A stretch of 64,000 nucleotides of DNA from Mycobacterium colombiense. GTDB taxonomy: Bacteria > Actinomycetota > Actinomycetes > Mycobacteriales > Mycobacteriaceae. Within the stretch, counting starts at the first letter, position 1. Each line of letters opens with the position of its first letter. Position numbers and translations under genes: made by a program. The notes beneath the pieces were generated by a model. It saw only the letters and a program-made list of their open reading frames with translations, was not told the DNA's origin and made no database searches. Below are positions 32,838 to 41,811 of the stretch, one piece after another. The stretch lies in assembly GCF_003284935.1 (NCBI RefSeq), contig NZ_QMEV01000003.1, positions 62,001 to 126,000 of the forward strand. Direction: 5' to 3'.

Positions 32838-34532
32838 ATGAGCACGGCCGCCGAATTCGACTTCATCATTGTGGGAGCGGGCAGCGCGGGCTGCCTGCTC
32901 GCCAATCGGCTCAGCGCCAAGCCCGATCGCCGTGTGCTCCTCATCGAGGCGGGCGGCAGAGACGACTGGTTCTGGATCAAGGTGCCGGTGGGCTACCTGT
33001 ACACGATGGCCAACCCCCGCACGGATTGGGGTTTCACCACCGAGGCCGACCCAGGTCTGGCCGGCCGCAGCATTCTCTACGCGCGGGGCCGCGTGATCGG
33101 CGGCTGCTCGTCGATCAACGCGATGATCCACATGCGCGGGCAGGCCAGCGATTACGAGCTGTGGGTGCGGGCCACCGGTGACGAGCGATGGCTTTGGGGC
33201 GGCTCGGACTCACCAGGCGAGACACTGGCGATCTACAAGAAGTTGGAAGACTACTTCGCCGGCGCCGACGACTGGCACGGCGCCGGCGGTGAGATCCGTG
33301 TCGAGCGGCCGCGCGTGAGCTGGAAGATCTTGGATGCCTGGCAGGCCGCCGCCGCGCAGGTGGGCATCGCCCCCATCGAGGAGTTCAACCGGGGCGACAA
33401 CGCGGGCAGTGCGTACTTTCATGTCAATCAAAAGCGGGGCCGCCGCTGGTCGATGGCCGACGCTTTCCTGCATCCGGTCGCCCGCCGACCCAACCTCACC
33501 GTCTACACCCAGACGCAGGCCTTGCGGCTTCTGATGGACGACCAGGTCCACGATGATCAGCGTCGCGGTGCCTGGACCACGGCGCAGCACCGCGTCACCG
33601 GCGTGCGGCTGCTCAAAGGTGATCGAATCATCGACGTCGGAGCCCGCCGGGAGGTGATTCTGAGCGCCGGAGCCATCGGCTCGCCGCACCTGATGCAGGT
33701 CTCGGGTCTGGGCCCGGCCGACCTGCTCGCCCAGCATCAGGTGCCGGTGGCCGTCGATCTGCCAGGAGTGGGCGAGAACCTCCAGGACCACCTGCAGCTT
33801 CGAACGGTCTACCGGATCCGGGGCGCCCCTACCGTCAACACGCTGTACCGGAATTGGATCACCCGCGCGGGCATGGGACTTCAGTACCTGCTGTTGCGAT
33901 CAGGACCCATGACCATGCCGCCTTCCACCCTGGGGGCCTTCGCGAAGAGCGACCCCGCGCTAAGCAGTCCCGATATGGAGTGGCACGTCCAGCCCTTGTC
34001 TTTGCCGAAGTTCAGCGAACCGCTGCACCCCTTCGGAGCGATCACTCCCTCGGTCTGCAATCTGCGACCCAGTTCGCGTGGCCATGTGCGCATGGCCGAC
34101 GCAGATCCACTGACCCACCCGAAGATCACCTGCAATTACCTGTCGACTGACGCCGATCGTCAAACCGCCGTGATTGGCCTCCGAATGACCCGGCAGATTA
34201 TGGCGGCGCCAGCTCTGGCCCGCTACCGCCCCCAAGAGTTGCTTCCCGGCCCACAATTGGTGAGCGACGAAGAGCTGCAGAATGCGGCTAGTGAACTCGG
34301 TACGACTATTTTCCACCCGGTGGGCACCTGCGCGATGGGAGCCTTTGACGCACATGGTCGGCCGCGCTCGGCCGCCACAGTGCTCGACACCGACTGCCGC
34401 GTGTATCGCGCCGCCGGCCTTCGAGTGGTCGATGCTTCGGCGATGCCCACCATCACTTCGGGCAACACCAACGCGCCGGTCATGCTCATCGCCGAGCGCG
34501 CAGCGCGGGCGATCGTGGGACAAGCTGGTTAG
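32838..34532 (+). CDS. GMC-family FAD oxidoreductase (choline/alcohol dehydrogenase-like)
   Basis: 564 residues. FAD-binding motif FIIVGAGSAGCLLANRL (about 9-25), the GMC signature 1 region ARGRVIGGCSSINAMIHMRG (about 80-99), signature 2 near GAIGSPHLMQVSGLGP, and the C-terminal active-site segments TIFHPVGTCAMG (His) and TSGNTNAPVMLIAERAA (Asn). All parts for oxidising an alcohol are present. No signal peptide. The substrate is not evident. Confidence 0.92.
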   Translation: MSTAAEFDFIIVGAGSAGCLLANRLSAKPDRRVLLIEAGGRDDWFWIKVPVGYLYTMANPRTDWGFTTEADPGLAGRSILYARGRVIGGCSSINAMIHMRGQASDYELWVRATGDERWLWGGSDSPGETLAIYKKLEDYFAGADDWHGAGGEIRVERPRVSWKILDAWQAAAAQVGIAPIEEFNRGDNAGSAYFHVNQKRGRRWSMADAFLHPVARRPNLTVYTQTQALRLLMDDQVHDDQRRGAWTTAQHRVTGVRLLKGDRIIDVGARREVILSAGAIGSPHLMQVSGLGPADLLAQHQVPVAVDLPGVGENLQDHLQLRTVYRIRGAPTVNTLYRNWITRAGMGLQYLLLRSGPMTMPPSTLGAFAKSDPALSSPDMEWHVQPLSLPKFSEPLHPFGAITPSVCNLRPSSRGHVRMADADPLTHPKITCNYLSTDADRQTAVIGLRMTRQIMAAPALARYRPQELLPGPQLVSDEELQNAASELGTTIFHPVGTCAMGAFDAHGRPRSAATVLDTDCRVYRAAGLRVVDASAMPTITSGNTNAPVMLIAERAARAIVGQAG

Positions 34533-34690
34533 CAGCGAGACATCAATCTGCCTGCACGGCGGGTTGTTTCGCACGCGGCTTCCGAGGTCATAGCCGAACG
34601 GTCACCACTTGGTATCTATTTGGGAATGCAACCGCGTTTCGGCTGGCGCAGGTCTATCGGCAACCGCAGTCACCTCGATAGCATCGCGCG

Positions 34691-35521
34691 ATGCACGATT
34701 TGCCCTCAACGGCAAGCGATGTGCGGTTGCGCACGGTTTCCCGGCGCGACGCGCTGCGCTACGCTGCCGCGTTGGCCGGTCTGGGCGCCGCATCGGTGGC
34801 CTGCGGCGTGCCCACCGCGGCCGCCGCCGCTCCCCCTCGACTGATCGACTTTGCCGCGCGCCAGATTCCGGCGCAGGAGATCCGAGCTGCCGGCTATAGC
34901 GGGGTGGTCAATTACGTCTCGCTGTCACGACCTGGCTCGTCTTTTGGCGCCAAGCCGATCACTCGGCCCTACGCCGACTCATTGAAGGCCGCGGGCTTGG
35001 TGATCGTCAGTAACTACCAATACGGCAAGCCGGGTGGGTCGGCACCGTCCGATTTCACGCGGGGCTACGCCGGCGGCATCGCGGACGCGCGCACCGCTTG
35101 GCAGCTGCACACCGCGGCGGGCGGCGGCGAGGATGCGCCGATTTTCTTCACGATCGACGAAGGCATCAACCGCGACACGTGGAATCGCGTGGCGCTGCAG
35201 TGGTTTCGGGGAATCAACTCGGTTCTCGGCGTTCAACGCACCGGAGTCTACGGGGGCATCGATGTGTGCCAGTGGGCCGCGACCGATGGCGTTATCGGGT
35301 CTTCGAGCACTGCTGGCCGCCGGTGGGCCTGGCAAACTAAAGCCTGGTCCGGCAATCGGGTTCACCCCGCCGCTGTTCTCTACCAGCGCGTCGTGAGCAC
35401 CGCGTCCAATCCCGGGCCGAAGGTCGGCGGACTCGAAGTGGACGTCAACGACGTCCTGGCACCCGATTGCGGCCAGTGGAACCTTCATCGGTCGAGTAAT
35501 CCGAATGGCGATGTGCGATAG
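34691..35521 (+). CDS. Tat-exported DUF1906 (glycoside-hydrolase-like) protein, Rv2525c type
   Basis: 276 residues. A twin-arginine signal (SRRDALRYAAALAGLGAASVA, about 17-37) ends at an AxA site near PTAAAAAP. The mature part reads LIDFAARQIPAQEIRAAGY, ITRPYADSLKAAGLVIVSNYQYGK, SDFTRGYAGGIADARTAW and FFTIDEGINRDTWN, close to Rv2525c of M. tuberculosis as I recall it. That protein has a TIM-barrel GH25-like fold and affects cell-wall properties and drug sensitivity. Asp/Glu in FFTIDEG are candidates for the acid pair. Confidence 0.9.
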   Translation: MHDLPSTASDVRLRTVSRRDALRYAAALAGLGAASVACGVPTAAAAAPPRLIDFAARQIPAQEIRAAGYSGVVNYVSLSRPGSSFGAKPITRPYADSLKAAGLVIVSNYQYGKPGGSAPSDFTRGYAGGIADARTAWQLHTAAGGGEDAPIFFTIDEGINRDTWNRVALQWFRGINSVLGVQRTGVYGGIDVCQWAATDGVIGSSSTAGRRWAWQTKAWSGNRVHPAAVLYQRVVSTASNPGPKVGGLEVDVNDVLAPDCGQWNLHRSSNPNGDVR

Positions 35522-36007
35522 GTCCGTCTCTCTATGAGATCCCCATCGAGTCTGGCACGCGCAATATGCAGGACTTGTATATGCAGAGTTACCAGTCACC
35601 TCCTGCAAAATACGTCGCGGCGCAGCGCATTTGAAGGAGCTGCTCAGATGGTCCGCCGTTTCAGAACCCATTGATGCTGGAACGGACAGTACTTCTGCGG
35701 CAATCTCAAAGTCGGCTCAGCGCCGAAGCCATCTATGCGCGCAGGACCTGACCTTCGTCGAGAGCCGCTCAGCAGCCCTACACCGCAACAGCCAATTCGC
35801 GCCACCTCAACCCATCGATGAACACGCTCCCGCCATCGACCGGCTAGCCGCCCTGTCCGGCCGCACCCCGCCAGGGCCCACGAGCGCATATGCGATGCGA
35901 CGTGCGAAGCGCCGGCAGGAGGCGACACTAGGCTGCCCTGCCCCTACTGGGCGCGATTGCCGGCTCGATGCCGCACGGAGCTCCGGCTCGTCGCCGATAA
36001 TGGCGAA
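35522..36007. other. 486-base region without a supported gene
   Basis: Open frames exist on the plus strand but lack family features. The left part carries a tandem AATATGCAG/TATATGCAG pair ending in GAGTTACCAGTC (35564-35595), a member of the short dispersed motif reported in the findings. Confidence 0.45.
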
Positions 36008-36991
36008 ATGACGGGGTATCCGGTTAGCGCCGCACTACGGCTGATCGTGCGGCGCCGGCTGTGGCGGTTTTGCATGCCGGCGGTGGCGTGTCTTGTGGCG
36101 GCGACTGGTGGATGCGCTGCTCTGAATCGCAGCGCCGAGGCCCGCCACCTTCAGGCCGAAATAGCGAAGATGCCTGGGGTTGACAGCGTTGATCCCGGCT
36201 ATATCAACGATTTTGAGAACGGCGCGGAAGTGAAATTGGTGATCACTATGCCTAAGGCAAGCGAGGAGCAGATCGCCGCTGTCGCCTCGCGCATCACCAG
36301 TATCAAGGGCGGCGATTTCGACGGCTACCGTCAGTCCTGTGATTTCGTCGTCGGCGATGAACTTGAGGTGATACGCGGCGCGCAGCTCGACCCCGCACAG
36401 ATCGCCGACGACACACATCGCTTGCGGGAATTGAGGACCCGCGTCCCGCGATCGCCAATCCAATGGTCACGTGACGGTACTGGTTCGCGGCTTAGGGTTT
36501 TTGATATCGAACACACCAGCGACGTCTTGACTGCGGTGTTGGCGGCCGTCAAGCCTGAACCGATGACGGTCTATATCCGTTCCGCCGAACCGACGAAGTA
36601 TCCGACATGGGAAGTCGGTGTTCCGATCAGCGGCGAGCAGCGCGCAGCGATTGACGCCTTGCTATCGCGGCGGGTGCTGCCGGTCTATTACGTGCGCGTC
36701 GACAACGCGAGGATCACTGCAGTGTCGGTATACGTCACCGACACTGCCAGGGCCTACGGTGACCTGAAAACAGTTATCTCCGCGGTGGCGCCCAGTAAAC
36801 AGCAACCGTTGCAATTGGAGTGGCACCTCATGGTCGAGCCCGACAATTTTCACCAATTCAGCGGCTCGCTGAAGGTGCCGAGCTGCCCCCAAGGCCAAGG
36901 GGCCCCCAAATCCCAAGCCCCTCAGGGTAATCAGACCAACGAGGCGGCCGCACTCCAACGGCAACTGGAAAGCGCCTTCACCGACTGCTGA
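36008..36991 (+). CDS. Predicted lipoprotein, conserved mycobacterial type, unknown function
   Basis: 327 residues from the ATG at 36008. Signal: basic RRRLWR, hydrophobic MPAVACLVAA, lipobox ATGGC (Cys near 36), so the protein should be anchored outside the membrane. The mature part has repeating beta-alpha units (EVKLVITMPKASEEQIAAVASRI; YVRVDNARITAVSVYV) and ends with a Gln/Pro/Ala-rich tail. The family is not recognised with certainty. Stands alone. Confidence 0.72.
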   Translation: MTGYPVSAALRLIVRRRLWRFCMPAVACLVAATGGCAALNRSAEARHLQAEIAKMPGVDSVDPGYINDFENGAEVKLVITMPKASEEQIAAVASRITSIKGGDFDGYRQSCDFVVGDELEVIRGAQLDPAQIADDTHRLRELRTRVPRSPIQWSRDGTGSRLRVFDIEHTSDVLTAVLAAVKPEPMTVYIRSAEPTKYPTWEVGVPISGEQRAAIDALLSRRVLPVYYVRVDNARITAVSVYVTDTARAYGDLKTVISAVAPSKQQPLQLEWHLMVEPDNFHQFSGSLKVPSCPQGQGAPKSQAPQGNQTNEAAALQRQLESAFTDC

Positions 36992-37304
36992 TAACTGGCC
37001 ATGCCCTCCCCCACGCCTGTGGTTGTTTCGGCTGAGACCGTCCATTCGCCGGAGCTGTCACGCCGAGTCGAATCTCCGCGCGATCGCACGCGCCAGCGAA
37101 TGCACATACTGATCGCGAACGAGACGGTCGCGGGGTCATGATGTGGTACGGGTGCGGAGGAAACGGCAGAGACGGCTCCCCAGGATGATCGTCGCGGCGG
37201 GCCCGCGGTTGCGGCAGACTGGGTGCGCCGTGTGGCTACGTTATTTCGAACAGCCCGCTTCAAGGTGGTTGCATATCGTCCTTACAAACTAGTAAGTTAC
37301 TTGC
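36992..37304. promoter_or_regulatory. Gap with operator-like repeats and -10 box upstream of the SnoaL-tetR pair
   Basis: No gene seen. At the right end CTTAC-N6-GTAAG (37281-37296) and GTAAGTTAC (37292-37300) overlap TAAGTT (37293-37298), a TANNNT -10 box that ends 6 bases before the GTG at 37305. So a leaderless start under TetR control is likely. Confidence 0.5.
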
Positions 37305-37736
37305 GTGATGTTGATCAATGAGCCCGCTGTCCTCGACCTGGCTGCTGTTGAAGAATTTGAGCACCGCTGGGAACGGGCCTGGAACGACCACGATGCGGAA
37401 GGTGTCGCCGCATTGTGCGCGGAAGACTTGGTTTACGACGAACCGGCGCTCGGTGGCACCGTCTATGGTCGCGACCACCTCCGCTCCTTTGTGACCGCTA
37501 TGAATGCGTCGTTTCCCGACCACGTCTTCCACTTCCAGGGCCTCTACGCCGACGTCACCCGACGCGCCGTGCTGCTCGCTTGGCGCTTTACCGGCACCCA
37601 TGCCGAAACCGGGAAGAAGGTCGAGTTCCACGGCGACGATCGCCTCGAGTTCGGCGAGGACGGCTTGGTTAGCGCCTATCGCTGCATCTACGACAATCAC
37701 CTGGTGCTGCGCCAGATTGGCAAAAAGCCGCGATGA
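37305..37736 (+). CDS. SnoaL-like (NTF2-fold) protein coupled to a TetR gene
   Basis: 143 residues, GTG start (or the ATG one codon on). The fold marks are VEEFEHRWERAWNDHDAEGVAALCAEDL, the strand VFHFQGLYADVTRRAVLLAWRFTG and GEDGLVSAYRCIYDNH. It may isomerise or hydrolyse a small molecule. The stop overlaps the TetR ATG (ATGA), so enzyme and regulator form one operon, probably leaderless and self-controlled. Confidence 0.85.
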   Translation: MMLINEPAVLDLAAVEEFEHRWERAWNDHDAEGVAALCAEDLVYDEPALGGTVYGRDHLRSFVTAMNASFPDHVFHFQGLYADVTRRAVLLAWRFTGTHAETGKKVEFHGDDRLEFGEDGLVSAYRCIYDNHLVLRQIGKKPR

Positions 37737-38347
37737 CGGGTGGCGCGCCGACGTCAAGAGTGCGCAAGCCCGTCGCTGTACGGCGAGCCGAGATCATCGA
37801 GGCCGCCGCCACCGAATTCGCCGAGAACGGCTTAGCGGGAGCCCGATTGGAGATGATCGCGGCGCGCGCCGACATCTCACACCCGCGCGTCGTGCAGATG
37901 TTCGGCTCCAAACGGGCGTTGTTCCTCGAAGTCGTCGACGCTATCTTCGACCGCATCACCTCAGCGTTCACGGATGCCGCCGACCGGGCTACCGCTGGCA
38001 ACGAGGCTGCACCGCTCGTGACTATGGGCGACGCATACCGGCGTCTGCTGCAGCGCGACCGAACAACCGCCTTGATGCTGCTGCAAAGCTACGCCGCGGC
38101 CGGCGATGAGGCGGTGCGCGAGAGCGTCGCCCGTCGCTACGTCACACTGCAGCGGCAGATCGCCGACCTCACCGACACCGACACGCTACAGATACGTACC
38201 TTTTTCGCCACCGGCTTGATCGTCACGGTCTCGACCGCTCTCGCACTACCCGGCAAACGCACCGACGCCACTTGGGCGGCCTGGTTACTCGAGCTCGTCG
38301 ATCCCCATGAACCGAGGAGTCAGGGAAATCCTGACAAGTTGCGGTAG
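37733..38347 (+). CDS. TetR-family regulator
   Basis: 204 residues; ATG overlaps the upstream stop. HTH: GARLEMIAARADISHPRVVQMF followed by GSKRALFLEV. The C-terminal helices include MLLQSYAAAGDEAVRE. It lies downstream of the NTF2-fold gene it probably regulates through the CTTAC/GTAAG dyad at 37281. Confidence 0.9.
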   Translation: MTGGAPTSRVRKPVAVRRAEIIEAAATEFAENGLAGARLEMIAARADISHPRVVQMFGSKRALFLEVVDAIFDRITSAFTDAADRATAGNEAAPLVTMGDAYRRLLQRDRTTALMLLQSYAAAGDEAVRESVARRYVTLQRQIADLTDTDTLQIRTFFATGLIVTVSTALALPGKRTDATWAAWLLELVDPHEPRSQGNPDKLR

Positions 38348-38505
38348 CCGATCCTCTGAGTTGCGGATGGGAATCCGCCGTCGCGGAAGGAATATGGCGG
38401 GTTGCCCCAGCGTTCGCGGGCACCCACGTGGGCGCGTGAGTACACCGAGCGGTTCCCAGCACTGAAGCGGCTCGGTCTACGCAGGGCCTTCGCGGACAAG
38501 GGATC

Positions 38506-39123
38506 TCACGGCGTAGGTTGAGCGCCGCAATTGTCGCCGACAGACCTGCCAAGAAATGCCAAGAGTCGACTAGTTCGTGACGAATCCGCCGGCGCAGGCT
38601 GGGCCGGCCCGAAGGCACCCGGGCGCCGGAGCATCGCTTCTGGCAACGACTCAACGAGTCCTTCACACAGGCCGAGCAGGTCGTCGGGCAACTCAACGGA
38701 CCTGCCCAGGGATCGGCGGACGTCCCAACTATGCAAGGCCAAGTCAGAAACGGGATACATTAACGCACGGCGAAGAGGAACTTCTCCTTCCGGCGAAACC
38801 CGTAGCGCATCGAGGTCGACTGCAGGCAATGCCTGACGAAGACGAACGCTCAATTCCAGGAGTCGACCCGCGGGATCGTCATAAGTCCAGTCCGATGGCA
38901 GGGAAGGCCCGCCCCAAAGTTCGCCACCTTCGACAAGCGTGACGACCTTGGTAGCACTACCGGTCGCGTGCGCCACCAACTCACCCACGCTCCACGCTTC
39001 TAGATTCGATGGCGAATTCCAGCTGCCCTGTGGGACCTCGCTCACCGCGTCAACCATCAGGTCGATCGCCTCGACGGCCATCCGGTCAATGTGTGCGCTC
39101 ATGTCATCGTTCATAGCCGACAT
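38506..39123 (-). CDS. DinB-fold metal-binding protein (TIGR03086-like, mycothiol-type)
   Basis: About 205 residues from the ATG at 39123 (later ATGs at 39114 and 39102 are alternatives). The helical domain has IDLMVDAVSEVPQGSWNSPSNLEAWSVGELVAHATG and MYPVSDLALHSWDVRRSLGR, where the His residues fit the metal site of mycothiol-dependent maleylpyruvate isomerase-like proteins. The substrate is unknown. Alone between unrelated genes. Confidence 0.8.
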   Translation of the reverse strand: MSAMNDDMSAHIDRMAVEAIDLMVDAVSEVPQGSWNSPSNLEAWSVGELVAHATGSATKVVTLVEGGELWGGPSLPSDWTYDDPAGRLLELSVRLRQALPAVDLDALRVSPEGEVPLRRALMYPVSDLALHSWDVRRSLGRSVELPDDLLGLCEGLVESLPEAMLRRPGAFGPAQPAPADSSRTSRLLAFLGRSVGDNCGAQPTP

Positions 39124-39355
39124 GCTAAGGACTGCCACCGACACGCGTGCACGACACGACCCGCCTAGAGCGAATGCGAGAACTGTTGGCACACACTGCC
39201 TTGCGCCCCAACGCCGGGGCTTCCTTGTGGCAGACAGGCAAACGAAGCGCGGATTAGCTGAGCTGCATCGGCATCGTTTCGGCCCGGTTCATCGCTCGCT
39301 CGCAGGCCGCGGCCGGCGCGGGCCGCGGAGGCCAGCGCCCAACCGATTCCGCATC

Positions 39356-39382
39356 TTTAACGAGCCGACTTGGCTCGCTAAA
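39356..39382 (-). terminator. Hairpin terminator after the DUF6131 gene
   Basis: CGAGCC (39361-39366) and GGCTCG (39372-39377) enclose GACTT; TTTA before and TAAA after extend the stem past one mismatch. It starts about 20 bases beyond the DUF6131 stop on the minus strand. No long T run follows, as is usual in mycobacteria. Confidence 0.5.
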
Positions 39383-39402
39383 GCCACGCGACACGACGCG
39401 TG

Positions 39403-39558
39403 TCAAAACCACACTTTGCGGCCAGCGACGGGACGCCCCACCGCACCCAAGATCCACAAGACGATGCCGATCAGCACCAGGATGCCGCCAATCGTGTACA
39501 GGATGCTCAGTCCGGTGAAATAGCCGACAACGAGAAGGATGATGCCGAGGATAATCAC
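39403..39558 (-). CDS. DUF6131-like small two-helix membrane protein
   Basis: 51 residues from a GTG at 39556-39558 with GGAG 6 bases upstream. Two hydrophobic helices (IILGIILLVVGYFTGLSILY and IGGILVLIGIVLWIL) separated by a short turn, then GAVGRPVAGRKVWF. This matches the small actinobacterial DUF6131 family as I recall it (WILG, GR, basic aromatic end). Function unknown; often linked with stress-induced regulons. A hairpin follows the stop. Confidence 0.72.
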   Translation of the reverse strand: MIILGIILLVVGYFTGLSILYTIGGILVLIGIVLWILGAVGRPVAGRKVWF

Positions 39559-39738
39559 GATCGCTCCGATCTACGGGGTTGCCGCGGCCGGTGCCGCTTG
39601 ACTGCGGATACCCATTTCGCGCGACTCCCCAATCTCAGGTTCGCCGTTTAAAAGGGCTTAAGCGCCGCCGGCTGTCGATCGAATATGCACTTTCCAGTCG
39701 GTGTGGGGTTGGGGTGTTGTCCTCGCGCCCGGTTCGTA

Positions 39739-40347
39739 CTAGAGCCCGGACGGGACGACCTTGCCATTGACCGTCACGTCGACCTGGCCGGTCTTCTGGT
39801 TGTACTCGATCTTGCCGTGTTCGAAGTTCGACACGAGCAGATCGCCGGCGGCGGTCTGGTCGCTGGTCGGGAAACCCAGCGGACCTGCCGACCCGTTGGT
39901 GCCGGTGACCGCCGGCGTGCCGTCCGGGTTGCGCGGGATATTCCAGGCCTCCCGGATCCTGCCGAGGGTGATATACGCGGGCGTGCCGGCCTGGTCGTTC
40001 CTGGCGGTGATCACGCCGCCTTGGAATTGCTGGAATACCAGGCCGCTCTCCCGCGTGCCTGCGTTGCGGTCACCCGTCAGTGGCTTGCCGAGTGCCTTCT
40101 TCTGTTCCTCGGTTGCCGTCGAGTACTTGGCGGCGATAGGGCCCGTCAGCGTCACCTCGACGTCGCGTTCCCCGATGAGCTTCACCTCGGTGGGCGGCGC
40201 CGGGATGCCGGACGTGGAGGTGGCACTCACCGCGACGTGAGGCGGCGCCGACGCGTCGACGCTCCTGCCACTGCTGCAGCCCGCAGTGATCAGTGCGGCG
40301 GCGGCCAGGCCGACGGCTGCCGTGTGGCGGTATCCGATCCTCGTCAT
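39739..40347 (-). CDS. LGFP-repeat lipoprotein
   Basis: 202 residues. Signal with lipobox LITAGC (Cys near 24), so it is a lipid-anchored exported protein. The mature part has a Ser/Pro/Ala linker, then two LGFP-type repeats: LGKPLTGDRNAGTR with FQGGVITAR, and LGFPTSDQTAAGD with FEHGKIEYNQKTGQV. LGFP repeats are thought to bind the mycobacterial wall, as at the end of some mycolyltransferases. Confidence 0.88.
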   Translation of the reverse strand: MTRIGYRHTAAVGLAAAALITAGCSSGRSVDASAPPHVAVSATSTSGIPAPPTEVKLIGERDVEVTLTGPIAAKYSTATEEQKKALGKPLTGDRNAGTRESGLVFQQFQGGVITARNDQAGTPAYITLGRIREAWNIPRNPDGTPAVTGTNGSAGPLGFPTSDQTAAGDLLVSNFEHGKIEYNQKTGQVDVTVNGKVVPSGL

Positions 40348-40628
40348 GGTTTCCTCTCGCGTCTTCCTGTGGTGTGGGCCGAGCTGCGGCTGACCCCCTC
40401 GCCGGACCGAACTTACGCCGCGGCCACACCGCGTCGCACTCCCCTCCCGTCGGTGAGCAGTCCAATCAGCAATGGCTCGGGCAGGGAAATGCTCGGCTAC
40501 CCAAGCGAATTATTGAGCGCAGGATCAATACGCCATTCAGCTAAATCAGGTTTGAAATTCCGAGCTTTGGATAGCCCTCATTCCAGCTGCCGCTCCTGGA
40601 TAACGGCACATCACGAAGGGGGCCCGAC

Positions 40629-41084
40629 GTGGCATTCATTCACATTGCATCGAAAACCACGGCAGCAACAGCCGTGTTGGCGGCCGCCGGAATCCTCGCG
40701 GCGACACCGGCATGGGCTGACCCGCAACTGCTGCAGTTCGGTCAAATGGCGGAAATCTCCAGTATGGGCGGCACCATCGATTACACCGTGAGCAACCTGC
40801 AGCCCAGCGGCCACAACGACGGGATCTGGTATTCCGACGTCACGGCCAAAGGTGTGAGCGGTAATGCAACTCCGAACATCGCCGACTTCAACGCTCGGGC
40901 CGTTAACAGCTCTACGTTCGCGGTGATGAAGGGCAACCAGACCGACGGTCTTCCCGAAGGGCCACTCCCCCTCGGCACGCCGGTTACGGGACGCATTTAC
41001 TTCGATGTTCGCAATGGCACGAACCCCGACAGCGTCGTCTACCGGGACGCCGGCGGCACGGACAAGGTCGTTTGGAAAAGCTAG
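40629..41084 (+). CDS. MPT63-like secreted immunoglobulin-fold protein (DUF1942)
   Basis: 151 residues, GTG start. Sec signal (TTAATAVLAAAGILAATPAWA) with AxA cleavage near residue 30. The mature protein reads GGTIDYTVSNLQPSG, TPNIADFNARA, GLPEGPLPLGTPVTGRIYFDV and DKVVWKS, in register with the secreted antigen MPT63 of M. tuberculosis as I recall it. That antigen is a beta-sandwich of unknown function. It could be a paralogue rather than the orthologue. Confidence 0.88.
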   Translation: MAFIHIASKTTAATAVLAAAGILAATPAWADPQLLQFGQMAEISSMGGTIDYTVSNLQPSGHNDGIWYSDVTAKGVSGNATPNIADFNARAVNSSTFAVMKGNQTDGLPEGPLPLGTPVTGRIYFDVRNGTNPDSVVYRDAGGTDKVVWKS

Positions 41085-41143
41085 CAATTCGGCTCGCGCA
41101 TCCCATTTCGTCGGGGCGACCCACGAATGAATAGGCAGCATTA

Positions 41144-41749
41144 CTACGCTGGGTCGTTCCTGTTGCGCTCGTAGAACCGTCGTACGCGGGCGCGGTTGCC
41201 GCAGTCGACCGTGCTGCACCAGCGGCGGTTTTGTCGGTGGCTGGAATCGAGGAAAAGCCATCCACATTCCGGGTCGCCGCAGTGCTTGACGCGCGAGCGA
41301 GGCACGGTCGTCAGTAACGTCACGGATTCGATCGCCAGGCGGTGTAGTGGCGTTTGCACCGTCAGCGCCGTGTCCTGCCATCTGCCGCGATGCTCGTCGA
41401 GGGTGAGCCGCCTGACCCGCAGCGCGGATCGGTAAGCGTCGGCGACCCTATCGGCGTCGCGTGCCGACCCCCGCCCCGTCCAGATGCAATGCAGCGCCTC
41501 CCTGAGGTGGCGCGCCTGACGCAGCGTCTTCGCGCCGGCATCGTTGTCCGCAACGGCGCGCTCGACGAGGCTGCGCGCCTCGGCGGGCGACAACACGCCG
41601 GCATGGTGCGCCCAGGCCACGAGGTCGCGATAGTCCACTAGATATTCCGTACGACGCTGCGGGTCGCCGCGCCACGCCACCGTGTTGACCAGGTCGACCG
41701 CGGGATTACCCCCACGAAGATCGAGTTCGGAAGCCGCGGACCGCGCCAT
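41144..41749 (-). CDS. CGNR zinc-finger regulator (ABATE domain)
   Basis: 201 residues. The N-terminal ABATE domain contains LRGGNPAVDLVNTVAWRG and YRDLVAWAHHAGVLS. The C-terminal CGNR finger has CGDPECGWLFLD and RRWCSTVDCGNRARVRRF with four Cys. CGNR proteins are DNA-binding regulators of small molecule responses in actinobacteria. A 30-base inverted repeat lies between it and the divergent EamA transporter gene, which is its likely target. Confidence 0.92.
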   Translation of the reverse strand: MARSAASELDLRGGNPAVDLVNTVAWRGDPQRRTEYLVDYRDLVAWAHHAGVLSPAEARSLVERAVADNDAGAKTLRQARHLREALHCIWTGRGSARDADRVADAYRSALRVRRLTLDEHRGRWQDTALTVQTPLHRLAIESVTLLTTVPRSRVKHCGDPECGWLFLDSSHRQNRRWCSTVDCGNRARVRRFYERNRNDPA

Positions 41750-41759
41750 GCCTCCCAGT

Positions 41760-41789
41760 CTAATGCCTTAACTATGATTTAGGCATTAG
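41760..41789. promoter_or_regulatory. 30-base inverted repeat between the CGNR gene and the EamA transporter gene
   Basis: CTAATGCCT (41760-41768) and AGGCATTAG (41781-41789) are perfect arms; two more A/T pairs extend inward. It is 11 bases from the CGNR start and 22 from the transporter start, and is a strong candidate for the CGNR operator. Confidence 0.72.
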
Positions 41790-41811
41790 AACATCGGGTA
41801 CGTGTCTCAGC

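Noticed and set aside
35631..36011. 126-codon plus-strand frame between the DUF1906 and lipoprotein genes
   Set aside because: Mixed composition, no motif, and it overlaps the lipoprotein start; not supported as a gene.
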